This document shows, piece after piece, positions 11,801 through 23,075 of a stretch of 64,000 nucleotides of DNA. A program made the position numbers and the translations under genes. Below the pieces are notes generated by a model that worked only from the letters and a program-made list of their open reading frames with translations, was not told where the DNA came from and did no database searches. Positions within the stretch are counted from its first letter, which is position 1, and each line of letters starts with the position of its first letter. This DNA is from Arenicola marina (lineage: Eukaryota > Annelida > Polychaeta > Arenicolidae): contig OZ025248.1 of NCBI GenBank assembly GCA_964019135.1, positions 57,033,670 through 57,097,669 of the forward strand, given 5' to 3'.

Positions 11801-12886
11801 CTGCCGCGGTGTAGTGGGCGAGGACTGTAGCGGTGGCGGGGCTTGCCACTGCCGCGGTGTAATGGGCGAGGACTGTAGCGGTGGCGGGGCTTGCCACTGC
11901 CGCGGTGTAGTGGGCGAGGACTGTAGCGGTGGCGGGGCTTCCCACTGCCGCGGTGTAATGGGCGAGGACTGTAGCGGTGGCGGGGCTTGCCACTGCCGCG
12001 GTGTAGTGGGCGAGGACTGTAGCGGTGGCGGGGCTTGCCACTGCCGCGGTGTAGTGGGCGAGGACTGTAGCGGTGGCGGGGCTTGCCACTGCCGCGGTGT
12101 AATGGGCGAGGACTGTAGCGGTGGCAGGGCTTGCCACTGCCGCGGTGTAGTGGGCGAGGACTGTAGCGGTGGCGGGGCTTGCCACTGCCGCGGTGTAGTG
12201 GGCGAGGACTGTAGCGGTGGCGGGGCTTGCCACTGCCGCGGTGTAATGAGCGAGGACTGTAGCGGTGGCGGGGCTTGCCACTGCCGCGGTGTAGTGGGCG
12301 AGGACTGTAGCGGTGGCGGGGCTTGCCACTGCCGCGGTGTAGTGGGCGAGGACTGTAGCGGTGGCGGGGCTTGCCACTGCCGCGGTGTAGTGGGCGAGGA
12401 CTGTAGCGGTGGCGGGGCTTGCCACTGCCGCGGTGTAATGGGCGAGGACTGTAGCGGTGGCGGGGCTTGCCACTGCCGCGGTGTATTGGGCGAGGACTGT
12501 AGCGGTGGCGGGGCTTGCCACTGCCGCGGTGTAATGAGCGAGGACTGTAGCGGTGGCGGGGCTTGCCACTGCCGCGGTGTAGTGGGCGAGGACTGTAGCG
12601 GTGGCGGGGCTTGCCACTGCCGCGGTGTAGTGGGCGAGGACTGTAGCGGTGGCGGGGCTTGCCACTGCCGCGGTGTAATGGGCGAGGACTGTAGCGGTGG
12701 CGGGGCTTGCCACTGCCGCGGTGTATTGGGCGAGGACTGTAGCGGTGGCGGGGCTTGCCACTGCCGCGGTGTAATGAGCGAGGACTGTAGCGGTGGCGGG
12801 GCTTGCCACTGCCGCGGTGTAGTGGGCGAGGACTGTAGCGGTGGCGGGGCTTGCCACTGCCGCGGTGTAGTGGGCGAGGACTGTAC
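8805..12886. repeat. 48-bp minisatellite, about 85 copies
   Basis: The unit contains GGGCGAGGACTGTAGCGG, then TGGCGGGGCTTGCCACTG, then CCGCGGTGTAGT. The register holds over the whole array: lines 3600 bp apart (75 units) align with no length change. Variation is confined to a few sites (GTAGTG/GTAATG/GTATTG, GGGC/GAGC, TTGCC/TTCCC). The last copies repeat as a 240-bp five-unit block (12481 and 12721). Each unit has a GTGGC/GCCAC inverted repeat and a CCGCGG palindrome. Opposed open frames of more than 1350 codons span it. Confidence 0.98.
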
Positions 12887-13925
12887 CGAGTGCCGCTCGA
12901 GCTCTCAATAAGAGCTGGCGTTGACCCCAGGAGTCAATGCTCTAATTAAGCCATAGCCCGGCCGAATGTTCCGTGGTGGATCATGCACAGACTGCCACAT
13001 TGCTATGGCTATTGTCGTGTTTAATCACAGCACAAAGAATCTGGCTGCTCGGCGTCCCAGGCCGTGGTGTGGTTGTCCGCTCAATGGACGGGAGACGAGG
13101 GCCAGACGATCGCCGCAGTGGGGAGGAGGGTTGGGCTGGGCACAAAGGTTTCAGCAGACTGGGCAGACAGCCACCTCTTAATCTTGCTGTCCATCCGCCG
13201 TGGTACCACAATGGCGGCATCTTGATGAGATACGCCTTATTTGGGACAAGGCGCTTTGCGGCAGAAGCCACCACGATGTTTTTGGCATGAGAATAGATAA
13301 GGAGGGTGAGTTGTGCAATACACGTAGTGAATGTCAAAGGAGGAGCTATTAGCCGTGGGTATTATAGGAGCTAGGCCGAAACGGTCTTTCTCACCGAGCC
13401 TGAAGAGTGCTGATAACTGGCGCTACTCAGTGGTCGTGCTCCGACCGATGTCGTGGAAGAGGAGAACAAAAGGTGCCTGTGTCGAAAGTGAGGATATTAT
13501 TAGTTGTGGGTTAGTCCTGATGTTTGATACAAGCTGCTCATCAAGTTTCCACATCCGTGACTCTATGAAATTGAAATTTACTAATTGATTTATACACATA
13601 CACGTGATCTCTGATGTTACTCTCAGGTAACATGCACTCTAATAACGAGGGTTATTGCCATAAGACACGGAAACAGCAATACAACACTAATTAGCCACGA
13701 GTGGAAGGCGATGTTCATATTCCATTCTAAAAGGAAGACAAAACAGGAACAGAACGGCAAAGAAATTTGACCCAACCGTTGTGCTAATAAAATAACATGA
13801 TATTCAAATTACCTATTTTCACTTATCAGATTAAATACCTAACATTATTTAAATCGTATCGATTACCTCTAACAAGCTAACCTCGACAAGGTGCACTGAA
13901 AATTTTAAACCTTCTTTACCAAACC
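12887..13925. other. unique sequence, no gene recognised
   Basis: Unique DNA turning AT-rich from about 13,570 to 13,920. Short open frames have no recognisable domain. A coding exon cannot be excluded by eye. Confidence 0.5.
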
Positions 13926-16900
13926 GTGGATAGAGGATGGGGGTGCGGTGTGGGCGGGTTGGATAGGGTATGGGGGTGCGGTGTGGGTGGGTTGGATAGG
14001 GTATGGGGGTGCGGTGTGGGTGGGTTGGATAGAGGATGGGGGTGCGGTGTGGGCGGGTTGGATAGGGTATGGGGGTGCGGTGTGGGCGGGTTGGATAGGG
14101 TATGGGGGTGCGGTGTGGGCGGGTTGGATAGGGTATGGGGGTGCGGTGTGGGCGGGTTGGATAGGGTATGGGGGTGCGGTGTGGGCGGGTTGGATAGGGT
14201 ATGGGGGTGCGGTGTGGGCGGGTTGGATAGGGTATGGGGGTGCGGTGTGGGCGGGTTGGATAGAGGATGGGGGTGCGGTGTGGGCGGGTTGGATAGGGTA
14301 TGGGGGTGCGGTGTGGGCGGGTTGGATAGAGGATGGGGGTGCGGTGTGGGCGGGTTGGATAGAGGATGGGGTGCGGTGTGGGCGGGTTGGATAGGGTATG
14401 GGGGTGCGGTGTGGGTGGGTTGGATAGAGGATGGGGGTGCGGTGTGGGCGGGTTGGATAGGGTATGGGGGTGCGGTGTGGGCGGGTTGGATAGGGTATGG
14501 GGTGCGGTGTGGGCGGGTTGGATAGGGTATGGGGGTGCGGTGTGGGCGGGTTGGATAGGGTATGGGGGTGCGGTGTGGGCGGGTTGGATAGGGTATGGGG
14601 GTGCGGTGTGGGCGGGTTGGATAGGGTATGGGGGTGCGGTGTGGGCGGGTTGGATAGAGGATGGGGGTGCGGTGTGGGCGGGTTGGATAGGGTATGGGGG
14701 TGCGGTGTGGGCGGGTTGGATAGAGGATGGGGGTGCGGTGTGGGCGGGTTGGATAGAGGATGGGGTGCGGTGTGGGCGGGTTGGATAGGGTATGGGGGTG
14801 CGGTGTGGGCGGGTTGGATAGAGGATGGGGGTGCGGTGTGGGCGGGTTGGATAGAGGATGGGGTGCGGTGTGGGCGGGTTGGATAGAGGATGGGGTGCGG
14901 TGTGGGCGGGTTGGATAGAGCATAGGGGTGCGGTGTGGGCGGGTTGGATAGGGTATGGGGGTGCGGTGTGGGCGGGTTGGATAGAGGATGGGGGTGCGGT
15001 GTGGGTGGGTTGGATAGAGGATAGGGGTGCGGTGTGGGTGGGTTGGATAGAGGATGGGAGTGCGGTGTGGGCGGGTTGGATAGAGGATGGGGGTGCGGTG
15101 TGGGCGGGTTGGATAGAGGATGCGGGTGCGGTGTGGGCGGGTTGGATAGAGGATGGGGGTGCGGTGTGGGCGGGTTGGATAGAGGATGGGGGTGCGGTGT
15201 GGGCGGGTTGGATAGAGGATGGGGTGCGGTGTGGGCGGTTGGATAGAGGATAGGGGTGCAGTGTGGGCGGGTTGGATAGAGGATGAGGGTGCAGTGTGGG
15301 CGGGTTGGATAGAGGATGGGGTGCGGTGTGGGCGGGTTGGATAGGGGTGCGGTGTCGGCGGGTTGGATAGAGGATGGGGGTGCGGTGTGGGCGGGTTGGA
15401 TAGAGGATGGGGGTGCGGTGTGGGTGGGTTGGATAGAGGATGGGGGTGCGGTGTGGGCGGGTTGGATAGAGGATCGGGGTGCGGTGTGGGCGGGTTGGAT
15501 AGAGGATGGGGGTGCGGTGTGGGCGGGTTGGATAGAGGATGGGGGTGCGGTGTGGGCGGGTTGGATAGAGGATGGGGTGCGGTGTGGGCGGTTGGATAGA
15601 GGATGGGGGTGCGGTGTGGGCGGGTCGGATAGAGGATGGGGAGCGGTGTGGGCGGGTTATATAGGGTATGGGGGTGCAGTGTGGGCGGGTTGGATAGAGG
15701 ATGGGGGTGCAGTGTGGGCGGGTTGGATAGAGGATGGGGGTGCGGTGTGGGCGGGTCGGATAGAGGATGGGGGTGCGGTGTGGGCGGGTTGGATAGAGGA
15801 TGGGGGTGCGGTGTGGGCGGGTTGGATAGAGGATGGGGGTGCGGTGTGGGCGGGTTGGATAGAAGATGGGGGTGCGGTGTGGGCGGGTTAGATAGAGGAT
15901 GGGGGTGCGGTGTGGGTGGGTTGGATAGAGGATAGGGGTGCGGTGTGGGCGGGTTGGATAGAGGATGGGGGTGCGGTGTGGGCGGGTTGGATAGAGGATG
16001 GGGGTGCAGTGTGGGCGGGTTGGATAGAGGATGGGGGTGCAGTGTGGGCGGGTTGGATAGAGGATGGGGTGCGGTGTGGGCGGGTTGGATAGAAGATAGG
16101 GGTTCGGTGTGGGCGGTTTGGATAGAGGATGGGGGTGCGGTGTGGGCGGGTTGGATAGAGGATGGGGGTGCGGTGTGGGCGGGTTGGATAGAGGATGGGG
16201 GTGCGGTGTGGGCGGGTTGGATAGAGGGTAGGGGTGCGGTGTGGGCGGGTTGGATAGAGGATGGGGGTGCGGTGTGGGCGGGTTGGATAAAGGATGGGGG
16301 TGCAGTGTGGGCGGGTTGGATAGAGGATGGGGGTGCGGTGTGGGCGGGTTGGATAGAGGATGGGGTGCAGTGTGGGCGGGTTGGAGAGAGGATAGGGGTG
16401 CGGTGTGGGCGGGATGGATAGAGGATGGGGGTGCGGTGTGGGCGGGTTGGATAGAGGATGGGGGTGCGGTGTGGGCGGGTTGGATAGAGGATGGGGGTGC
16501 GGTGTGGGCGGGTTGGATAGAGGATGGGGGTGCGGTGTGGGCGGGTTGGATAGAGGATGGGGGTGCGGTGTGGGCGGGTTGGATAGAGGATGGGGGTGCG
16601 GTGTGGGCGGGTTGGATAGAGGATGGGGGTGCGGTGTGGGCGGGTTGGATAGAGGATGTTAGTGCAGTGTGGGCGGGTTGGATAGAGGATGGGGGTGCGG
16701 TGTGGGCGGGTTGGATAGAGGATGGGAGTGCGGTGTGGGCGGGTTGGATAGAGGATGGGGGTGCAGTGTGGGCGGGTTGGATAGAGGATGGGGGTGCGGT
16801 GTGGGCGGGTTGGATAGAGGATGGGGGTGCGGTGTGAGCGGGTTGGATAGAGGATGGGGGTGCGGTGTGGGCGGGTTGGATAGAGGATGGGGGTGCGGTG

Positions 16901-17838
16901 TGAGCGGGTTGGATAGAGGATGGGGGTGCGGTGTGGGCGGGTTGGATAGAGGATGGGGGTGCGGTGTGGGCGGGTTGGATAGAGGATGGGAGTGCAGAGT
17001 GGGCGGGTTGGATAGAGGATGGGGGTGCGGTGTCGGCGGGTTGGATAGAGGCTGGGGGTGCGGTGTGGGCGGGTTGGATAGAGGATGGGGGTGCAGTGTG
17101 GGCGGGTTGGATAGAGGATGGGGGTGCGGTGTGGGCGGGTTGGATAGAGGATGGGGGTGCGGTGTGGGCGGGTTGGATAGAGGATGGGGGTGCGGTGTGG
17201 GCGGGTTGGATAGAGGATGGGGGTGCGGTGTGGGCGGGTTGGATAGAGGATGGGGGTGCGGTGTGGGCGGGTTGGATAGAGGATGGGGGTGCGGTGTGGG
17301 CGGGTTGGATAGAGGATGTTAGTGCAGTGTGGGCGGGTTGGATAGAGGATGGGGGTGCGGTGTGGGCGGGTTGGATAGAGGATGGGAGTGCGGTGTGGGC
17401 GGGTTGGATAGAGGATGGGGGTGCAGTGTGGGCGGGTTGGATAGAGGATGGGGGTGCGGTGTGGGCGGGTTGGATAGAGGATGGGGGTGCGGTGTGAGCG
17501 GGTTGGATAGAGGATGGGGGTGCGGTGTGGGCGGGTTGGATAGAGGATGGGGGTGCGGTGTGGGCGGGTTGGATAGAGGGTAGGGGTGCGGTGTGGGCGG
17601 GTTGGATAGAGGATAGGGGTGCGGTGTGGGCGGGTTGGATAGAGGATGGGGGTGCGGTGTGGGCGGGTTGGATAGAGGATGGGAGTGCAGAGTGGGCGGG
17701 TTGGATAGAGGATGGGGGTGCGGTGTCGGCGGGTTGGATAGAGGCTGGGGGTGCGGTGTGGGCGGGTTGGATAGAGGATGGGGGTGCAGTGTGGGCGGGT
17801 TGGATAGAGGATGGGGGTGCGGTGTGGGCGGGTGTTTG
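13926..17838. repeat. 33-bp G-rich minisatellite, about 118 copies
   Basis: The unit is GGTTGGATAGAGGATGGGGG plus TGCGGTGTGGGCG. The left third is rich in a GATAGGGTATGG variant, and the rest is mostly GATAGAGGATGG. Unlike the 48-bp array it has occasional one-base changes in the G-run (GGGGG to GGGG) that shift frame. A block starting near 16,621 is repeated 660 bp (20 units) later at 17,281 with at least 240 bp looking identical. The plus strand is dense in G-runs. Confidence 0.98.
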
Positions 17839-19032
17839 GCTCGCGGGTGAGGTGAATGCGGCTTGAGTGGAGGACGGGTGTGAGGTGAGGGCGGGGGGTT
17901 CGGTAGAGGGTGGTGGGCTGGCGCCGCGTGGTGTGCAGCCTCTCAGCTGACGTGAGTTGGCCCTGATGAGAGGCGTCCTTGTGTCGCTGTCATCTCGTCG
18001 CGATATTACCATGGCCAAGTGTTGATTCTTGCACTCTGGACTGCGAGCTGCGGGACGGGGGGCGGGGGCGGGGGCGGGGGCGGGGTGGCAGGAGCCGGGA
18101 CATCCGGGGCGCTGGGGGCGGCAGGGGTGGGGGCCGCTGGGGTGGGGGCCGCTGGGCTAGGGGCGGCAGGGGTGGGGGCCGCTGGGCTAGGGGCGGCAGG
18201 GGTGGGGGCCGCTGGGCTTCCTGGGTGCCCTTCACTGTATGGGCCGGGGAGTGCGGACAAATGACCCTTGTCGTCATGGCCGCGGCTCCCCGCACAGGTT
18301 ATTGTATTGGTAACGGCTGCTCGACTGTATGTCACGCGGGTGACCTCGAGTTCATCCATCGCTTATGTCATCCATCAGAACTGGCGACAGGAAGTGCGGC
18401 CATCGTGACGACGGTCGCCATATAAACGGGATCCGCCATGAACTCTTATTGGCAGACGTTATTCTGACCCCATATGATCGTTGGTTTGACATGAATGTTT
18501 CTTGAACTGAGAACAAATATCACCGTCACTGGTATAGATGATATACATATGGGAGTGGTTCTAATGCGAGAAGGGTTTATCGCATTCAAAGTTTGCGATA
18601 TCCTGTCGATATGCAATGTTTCAATGATCAATGATTTTGATTATTCCCCTACACACACACTGTAGTCAAAATTCGCCTATTTATATGTGAATATCGATAA
18701 TTGTTTTAAGTATTCAGTAGAGTGCGATATGGGTTTATCCCGGACCTGATGTCATAATGGGCCGCAGCCAAGTGAGTGCCAGAAACTCAGGGTCTTTGTT
18801 TGACCGGTTATTTGATGCGCTTAGGTGCCACCTCTCCCCTCCTTCCGCCATGATACTGTTGGAGACCCATGCCTATGTGCCGCCACTCTACCACCTACTC
18901 CTGCCCGAAACTTAGTTACGTGGTTCTGTTCTTTAGTTATTGGAGGATGCAGTGGATCTAATCAGGATAACAGTATTTCCTTCCGGATATGAATATCTGC
19001 TCTAGAAGGTGTGACATGTGTTGTTATTGCCG
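17839..19032. other. unique sequence containing a short GC-rich repeat
   Basis: Mostly unique. At about 18,052-18,225 there is a G-rich stretch with a 30-bp unit (GGGCTAGGGGCGGCAGGGG...) in about three copies, and a short GGCGGGG run before it. From about 18,430 the sequence is AT-richer. No gene recognised. Confidence 0.55.
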
Positions 19033-19690
19033 CGGATACACCACCCATTTTGTCCGGATACACCACCCATATTGTCCGGATACACCACCCATATTGTCCG
19101 GATACACCACCCATATTGTCCGGATACACCACCCATATTGTCCGGATACACCACCCATTTTGTCCGGATACACCACCCATATTGTCCGGATACACCGCCC
19201 ATATTGTCCGGATACACCACCCATATTGTCCGGATACACCACCCATATGGTCCGGATACACCACCCATATTGTCCGGATACACCACCCATATTGTCCGGA
19301 TACACCACCCATATGGTCCGGATACACCACCCATATTGTCCGGATACACCACCCATATTGTCCGGATACACCACCCATATTGTCCGGATACACCACCCAT
19401 ATTGTCCGGATACACCACCCATATTGTCCGGATACACCACCCATATTGTCCGGATACACCACCCATATTGTCCGGATACACCACCCATATTGTCCGGATA
19501 CACCACCCATATTGTCCGGATACACCACCCATATTGTCCGGATACACCACCCATATTGTCCGGATACACCACCCATATTGTCCGGATACACCACCCATAT
19601 TGTCCGGATACACCACCCATATTGTCCGGATACACCACCCATATTGTCCGGATACACCACCCATTTTGTCCGGATACACCACCCATATTG
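19033..19690. repeat. 22-bp minisatellite, 30 copies
   Basis: The unit is GGATACACCACCCATATTG plus TCC, with rare variants (ATTTTG, ATGGTCC, one ACCGCCC). Thirty units fill the interval with no length change. Each unit junction makes a TCCGGA palindrome. Because 22 is not a multiple of three, the same peptide appears phase-shifted in all frames, which explains the stacked open frames here. Confidence 0.97.
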
Positions 19691-19913
19691 TTAGTATCGC
19701 ATTATGATTAGTCTACCCCCAGCAAACCGGCTGACTGTTCCCGGAGCGCTCTATGGTCCTCGCTGCTATACAGTTGTCCGACTTCCGACTCGACTCGGTG
19801 GGTGAAGAAGTGCACTCGTAATCAGGTTAGCGCCCTTGTCGGGGATACATGGGGGGTGGAGGAGGGGGGCTTGGGGTGCCCAGCACGAGGAAAGCTGTCA
19901 CCACTCCGGCACC

Positions 19914-20790
19914 GCGTCGTCACCGCGTCATTGCCCCGGTGTCGCCGCGTCATTGCCCCGGTGTCGCCGCGTCATTGTCCCGGTGTCGCGGCGTCATCGC
20001 CCCGGTGTCGCCGCGTCATCGTCCCGGTGTCGCGGCGTCATCGCCCCGGTGTCGCCGCGTCATTGCCCCGGTGTCGCCGCGTCATCGCCCCGGTGTCGCC
20101 GCGTCATTGCCCCGGTGTCGCCGCGTCATTGCCCCGGTGTCGCCGCGTCATCGCCCCGGTGTCGCCGCGTCATCGCCCCGGTGTCGCCGCGTCATCGCCC
20201 CGGTGTCGCCGCGTCATTGCCCCGGTGTCCCCGCTCATCGCCCCGGTGTCGCCGCGTCATCGCCCCGGTGTCGCCGCGTCATTGCCCCGGTGTCGCCGCG
20301 TCATCGCCCCGGTGTCGCCGCGTCATTGTCCCGGTGTCGCGGCGTCATCGCCCCGGTGTCGCGGCGTCATCGCCCCGGTGTCGCCGCGTCATTGCCCCGG
20401 TGTCGCCGCGTCGTTGCCCCGGTGTCGCCGCGTCATTGTCCCGGTGTCGCGGCGTCATTGTCCCGGTGTCGCGGCGTCATCGCCCCGGTGTCGCGGCGTC
20501 ATCGCCCCGGTGTTGCGGCGTCATCCTCCCGGTGTCGCCGCGTCATCGCCCCGGTGTCGCCGCGTCATCGCCCCGGTGTCGCCGCGTCATCGCCCCGGTG
20601 TCGCCGCGTCATCGCCCCGGTGTCGCCGCGTCATCGTCCCGGTGTCGCCGCGTCATCGCCCCGGTGTCGCGGCGTCATCGCCCCGGTGTCGCGGCGTCAT
20701 CGCCCCGGTGTCGCGGCGTCATCGCCCCGGTGTCGCGGCGTCATCGTCCCGGTGTCGCCGCGTCATTGCCGCGGTGTCGCCAGGTTGTGT
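19914..20790. repeat. CpG-rich 22-bp minisatellite, about 40 copies
   Basis: The unit is CCCCGGTGTCGCCGCGTCAT plus CG/TG. Variants swap CGCCGCG for CGCGGCG and CATCG for CATTG. One copy near 20,228 is one base short. The sequence is unrelated to the neighbouring 22-bp array although the period is identical. Confidence 0.96.
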
Positions 20791-21110
20791 TGTGCGTCAA
20801 GGTCCTGTGTGTTGGGAGTGAATCCCTGCGTAGACTTTGTGCTGGTATCAAAATTCAATTACCAAAGCCGTCAAAAGAGCGCCATTACCTATATTAAAGA
20901 TTATACCCTTGTTGGGTGCAAGACGCTGGGAATGTCACCTCTAGGTGGTGGGGCGAGGGGAGGGGTGGACGTAATGCGATCTCGGCTTAACGAAGACTGA
21001 GCGTTCGACGTTATAAAGGCCGCGACTCGCGAATTTTTGTAACATTGCGAGATATTGAGTCGGATAAGGCGCGACATGCGCCACTAGCAGGCGCCACCAG
21101 TGTTCGGCGA

Positions 21111-21400
21111 GAGCTGTGCCTTTGTGTACCCTGTGTCCGCCGCTGTGCCTTGTGTCCCCCCCCCCCGTGTGCCTCGTGTGCCTTGTGTCCCCCGCTGTGC
21201 CTTGTGACCCCCCCCCCGTGTGCCTTGTGTGTCTTGGGTTCCCCGCTGGGCCTTGTGACCCCCCTCACCCGCTGTGCCTTGTGACCCCCCCCCCGTGTGC
21301 CTCGTGTGCCTTGTGTCCCCCGCTGGGACTTGTGACCCCCCCTCCCCCCATGTTCCCCGCTGTGCTTCGCTGTGCCTGGTGTCCCCCGCTCTGGGCCCGC
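21111..21400. repeat. degenerate GTGCCTTGTG/C-run repeat
   Basis: Irregular repetition of TGTGCCTTGTGTCCCCC and TGTGCCTTGTGACCCCC segments separated by C-runs of 8-9. The period is not constant. It is low-complexity sequence, not a clean array. Confidence 0.75.
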
Positions 21401-22539
21401 GTAAGGTCACTCTCTGCCTTCGATTCACTCCGCTAGGGCTCCATTATATCTCTGTTGTCGCCTACGTCCTCAATGCATTTTCACACTCGCTCACCAGAGT
21501 GGCGCTGCGCAAATTGATACGAAAAATGCGTCGCGCATTTTTATAATTTAGTGCTGGGACCCAGCCTAAGCCAATAACACATGTAATCAGGTGATGAAAA
21601 GAAAGAGTTCTGTCATAATTATAACTTTTTAGAAAGGGTACAATATGTTTCTTGTTGTATTAAATACACAAAGCTCGTTATTTTTATGTTTTATTCTTAA
21701 AAACTATAATGTGGCAAGAAATTACAGCTGATTTGACCGTCTTTCAAGAATCTTGAAATTTGCCCCCGGCCGACAGCAGCGGGAAAAGCTAGCTTGCGTA
21801 GCGCCACCGTGCGGGGAGCTTGGCGTACGGTGTGTGTATGGCGGTGATTCCTGGAACCCCCGTTTGATTGGATACGGCCACAAGAGCCGGAAGTCTCACG
21901 TTTCTTTGTAAGTTTTTTTCATTTTTCCCATGGCTTCTGGTTTGTAATGTGGGTCTGCGGCGGTGACTGACCGACTGTCTGACTGTCGGTGTGACGTACC
22001 CCCAGGCTTCCTTTCAAGTCAATCAGGAGGGTTTTAGTTCAGCTTTTAAGGGGGTGTTTCTTGGAAGGAGACATTCGTTTGTGTTTGTCATCGCAAACAA
22101 ATATATGTCGCTCTATTTCGTACATTTAAAGCTACTTTCTCACGGCATTTCTCTTTCGCTTACTTGTTCCATTCCGTTGATGTTTGTGTTCTTTGCGTTA
22201 ATGTTGGGTAACTATTATTATTAATAATTTGATTCGTGTTTTACATATATTCATTGATTAATTTGTTTATATTGTAACAGTTCACATGTATATACTTTCA
22301 TCTATATCATAATTAGATAAGGGCTATTTTAGCAACTTGTGGTCCACTTGTAAACCGTATCTTGATAATAGTAAATAAGTATCTACAATTGCAAATGGGT
22401 TCAGTGTATACCGCATCAGGTATTATTATGTGGTAGAAAATTTTAGAGTAAAACATCAGCAAAATTTATCTGAACAGATTTTAAAGCGGAAATGGCTACC
22501 ACTTGAGGTGCTTTTTGCGATACGAACGCCCTGCTAGTA
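21401..22539. other. unique, AT-rich spacer
   Basis: Unique sequence that becomes clearly AT-rich from about 21,540 to 22,500. No domain-like translation is seen. A 77-codon frame at 21991-22224 is hydrophobic but has nothing else to support it. Confidence 0.5.
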
Positions 22540-23075
22540 ATGCATACCCTCTCTTGGCCTGTGTGCCAGTGATACCTACCCTCTCTTGGTCTGTGTGCCA
22601 GTGATACCTACCCTGTCTTGGCCTGTGTGCCAGTGATACCTACCCTCTCTTGGCCTGTGTGCCAGTGATACCTACCCTCTCCTGGCCTGTGTGCCAGTGA
22701 TACCTACTCTTTCTTGGCCTGTGTACCAGTGATACCTACCCTCTCTTGGCCTGTGTGCCATTGATACCTACCCTCTCTTGGCCTGTGTGCCAGTGATACC
22801 TACCCTCTCTTGGTCTGTGTGCCAGTGATACCTACCCTTTCTTGGCCTGTGTGCCAGTGATACCTACCCTTTCTTGGCCTGTGTACCAGTGATACCTACC
22901 CTCTCTTGGCCTGTGTGCCATTGGTACCTACCCTCTCTTGGCCTGTGTGCCAGTGATACCTACCCTCTCTTGGCCTGTATACCAGTGATACCTACCCCCT
23001 CTTGGCCTGTGTGCCAGTGATACCTACCCTGTCTTGGCCTGTGTGTCAGTGAAACCTACCCTCTATTGGCCCGTG
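22540..23075. repeat. 32-bp minisatellite, about 17 copies
   Basis: The unit is TGATACCTACCCTCTCTTGG plus CCTGTGTGCCAG. Linked variants (GCCATTGATACC near 22,757 and GCCATTGGTACC near 22,917) lie 160 bp apart, so a five-unit block has been duplicated. Confidence 0.95.

Noticed and set aside
8742-12911. Two opposed open frames of about 1390 and 1357 codons
   Set aside because: Both are translations of the 48-bp array. A unit divisible by three with no internal stop stays open. Arrays with 37- and 22-bp units have equally perfect register, so the lack of indels is not evidence of coding.
13849-18018. 1389-codon minus frame rich in His-Thr-Ala-Pro-Pro and many plus frames of GWGCGVGGLDR type
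   Set aside because: They are translations of the 33-bp array. The peptide changes frame at G-run length variants, as expected for non-coding repeats.
18962-19711. Stacked frames on both strands of about 220-240 codons
   Set aside because: The 22-bp repeat encodes the same 22-residue pattern in every phase. There is no independent coding evidence.
19802-21000. Three overlapping plus frames of about 340-380 codons
   Set aside because: They are CpG-rich 22-bp array translations (Arg/Pro/Val/Ala repeats).
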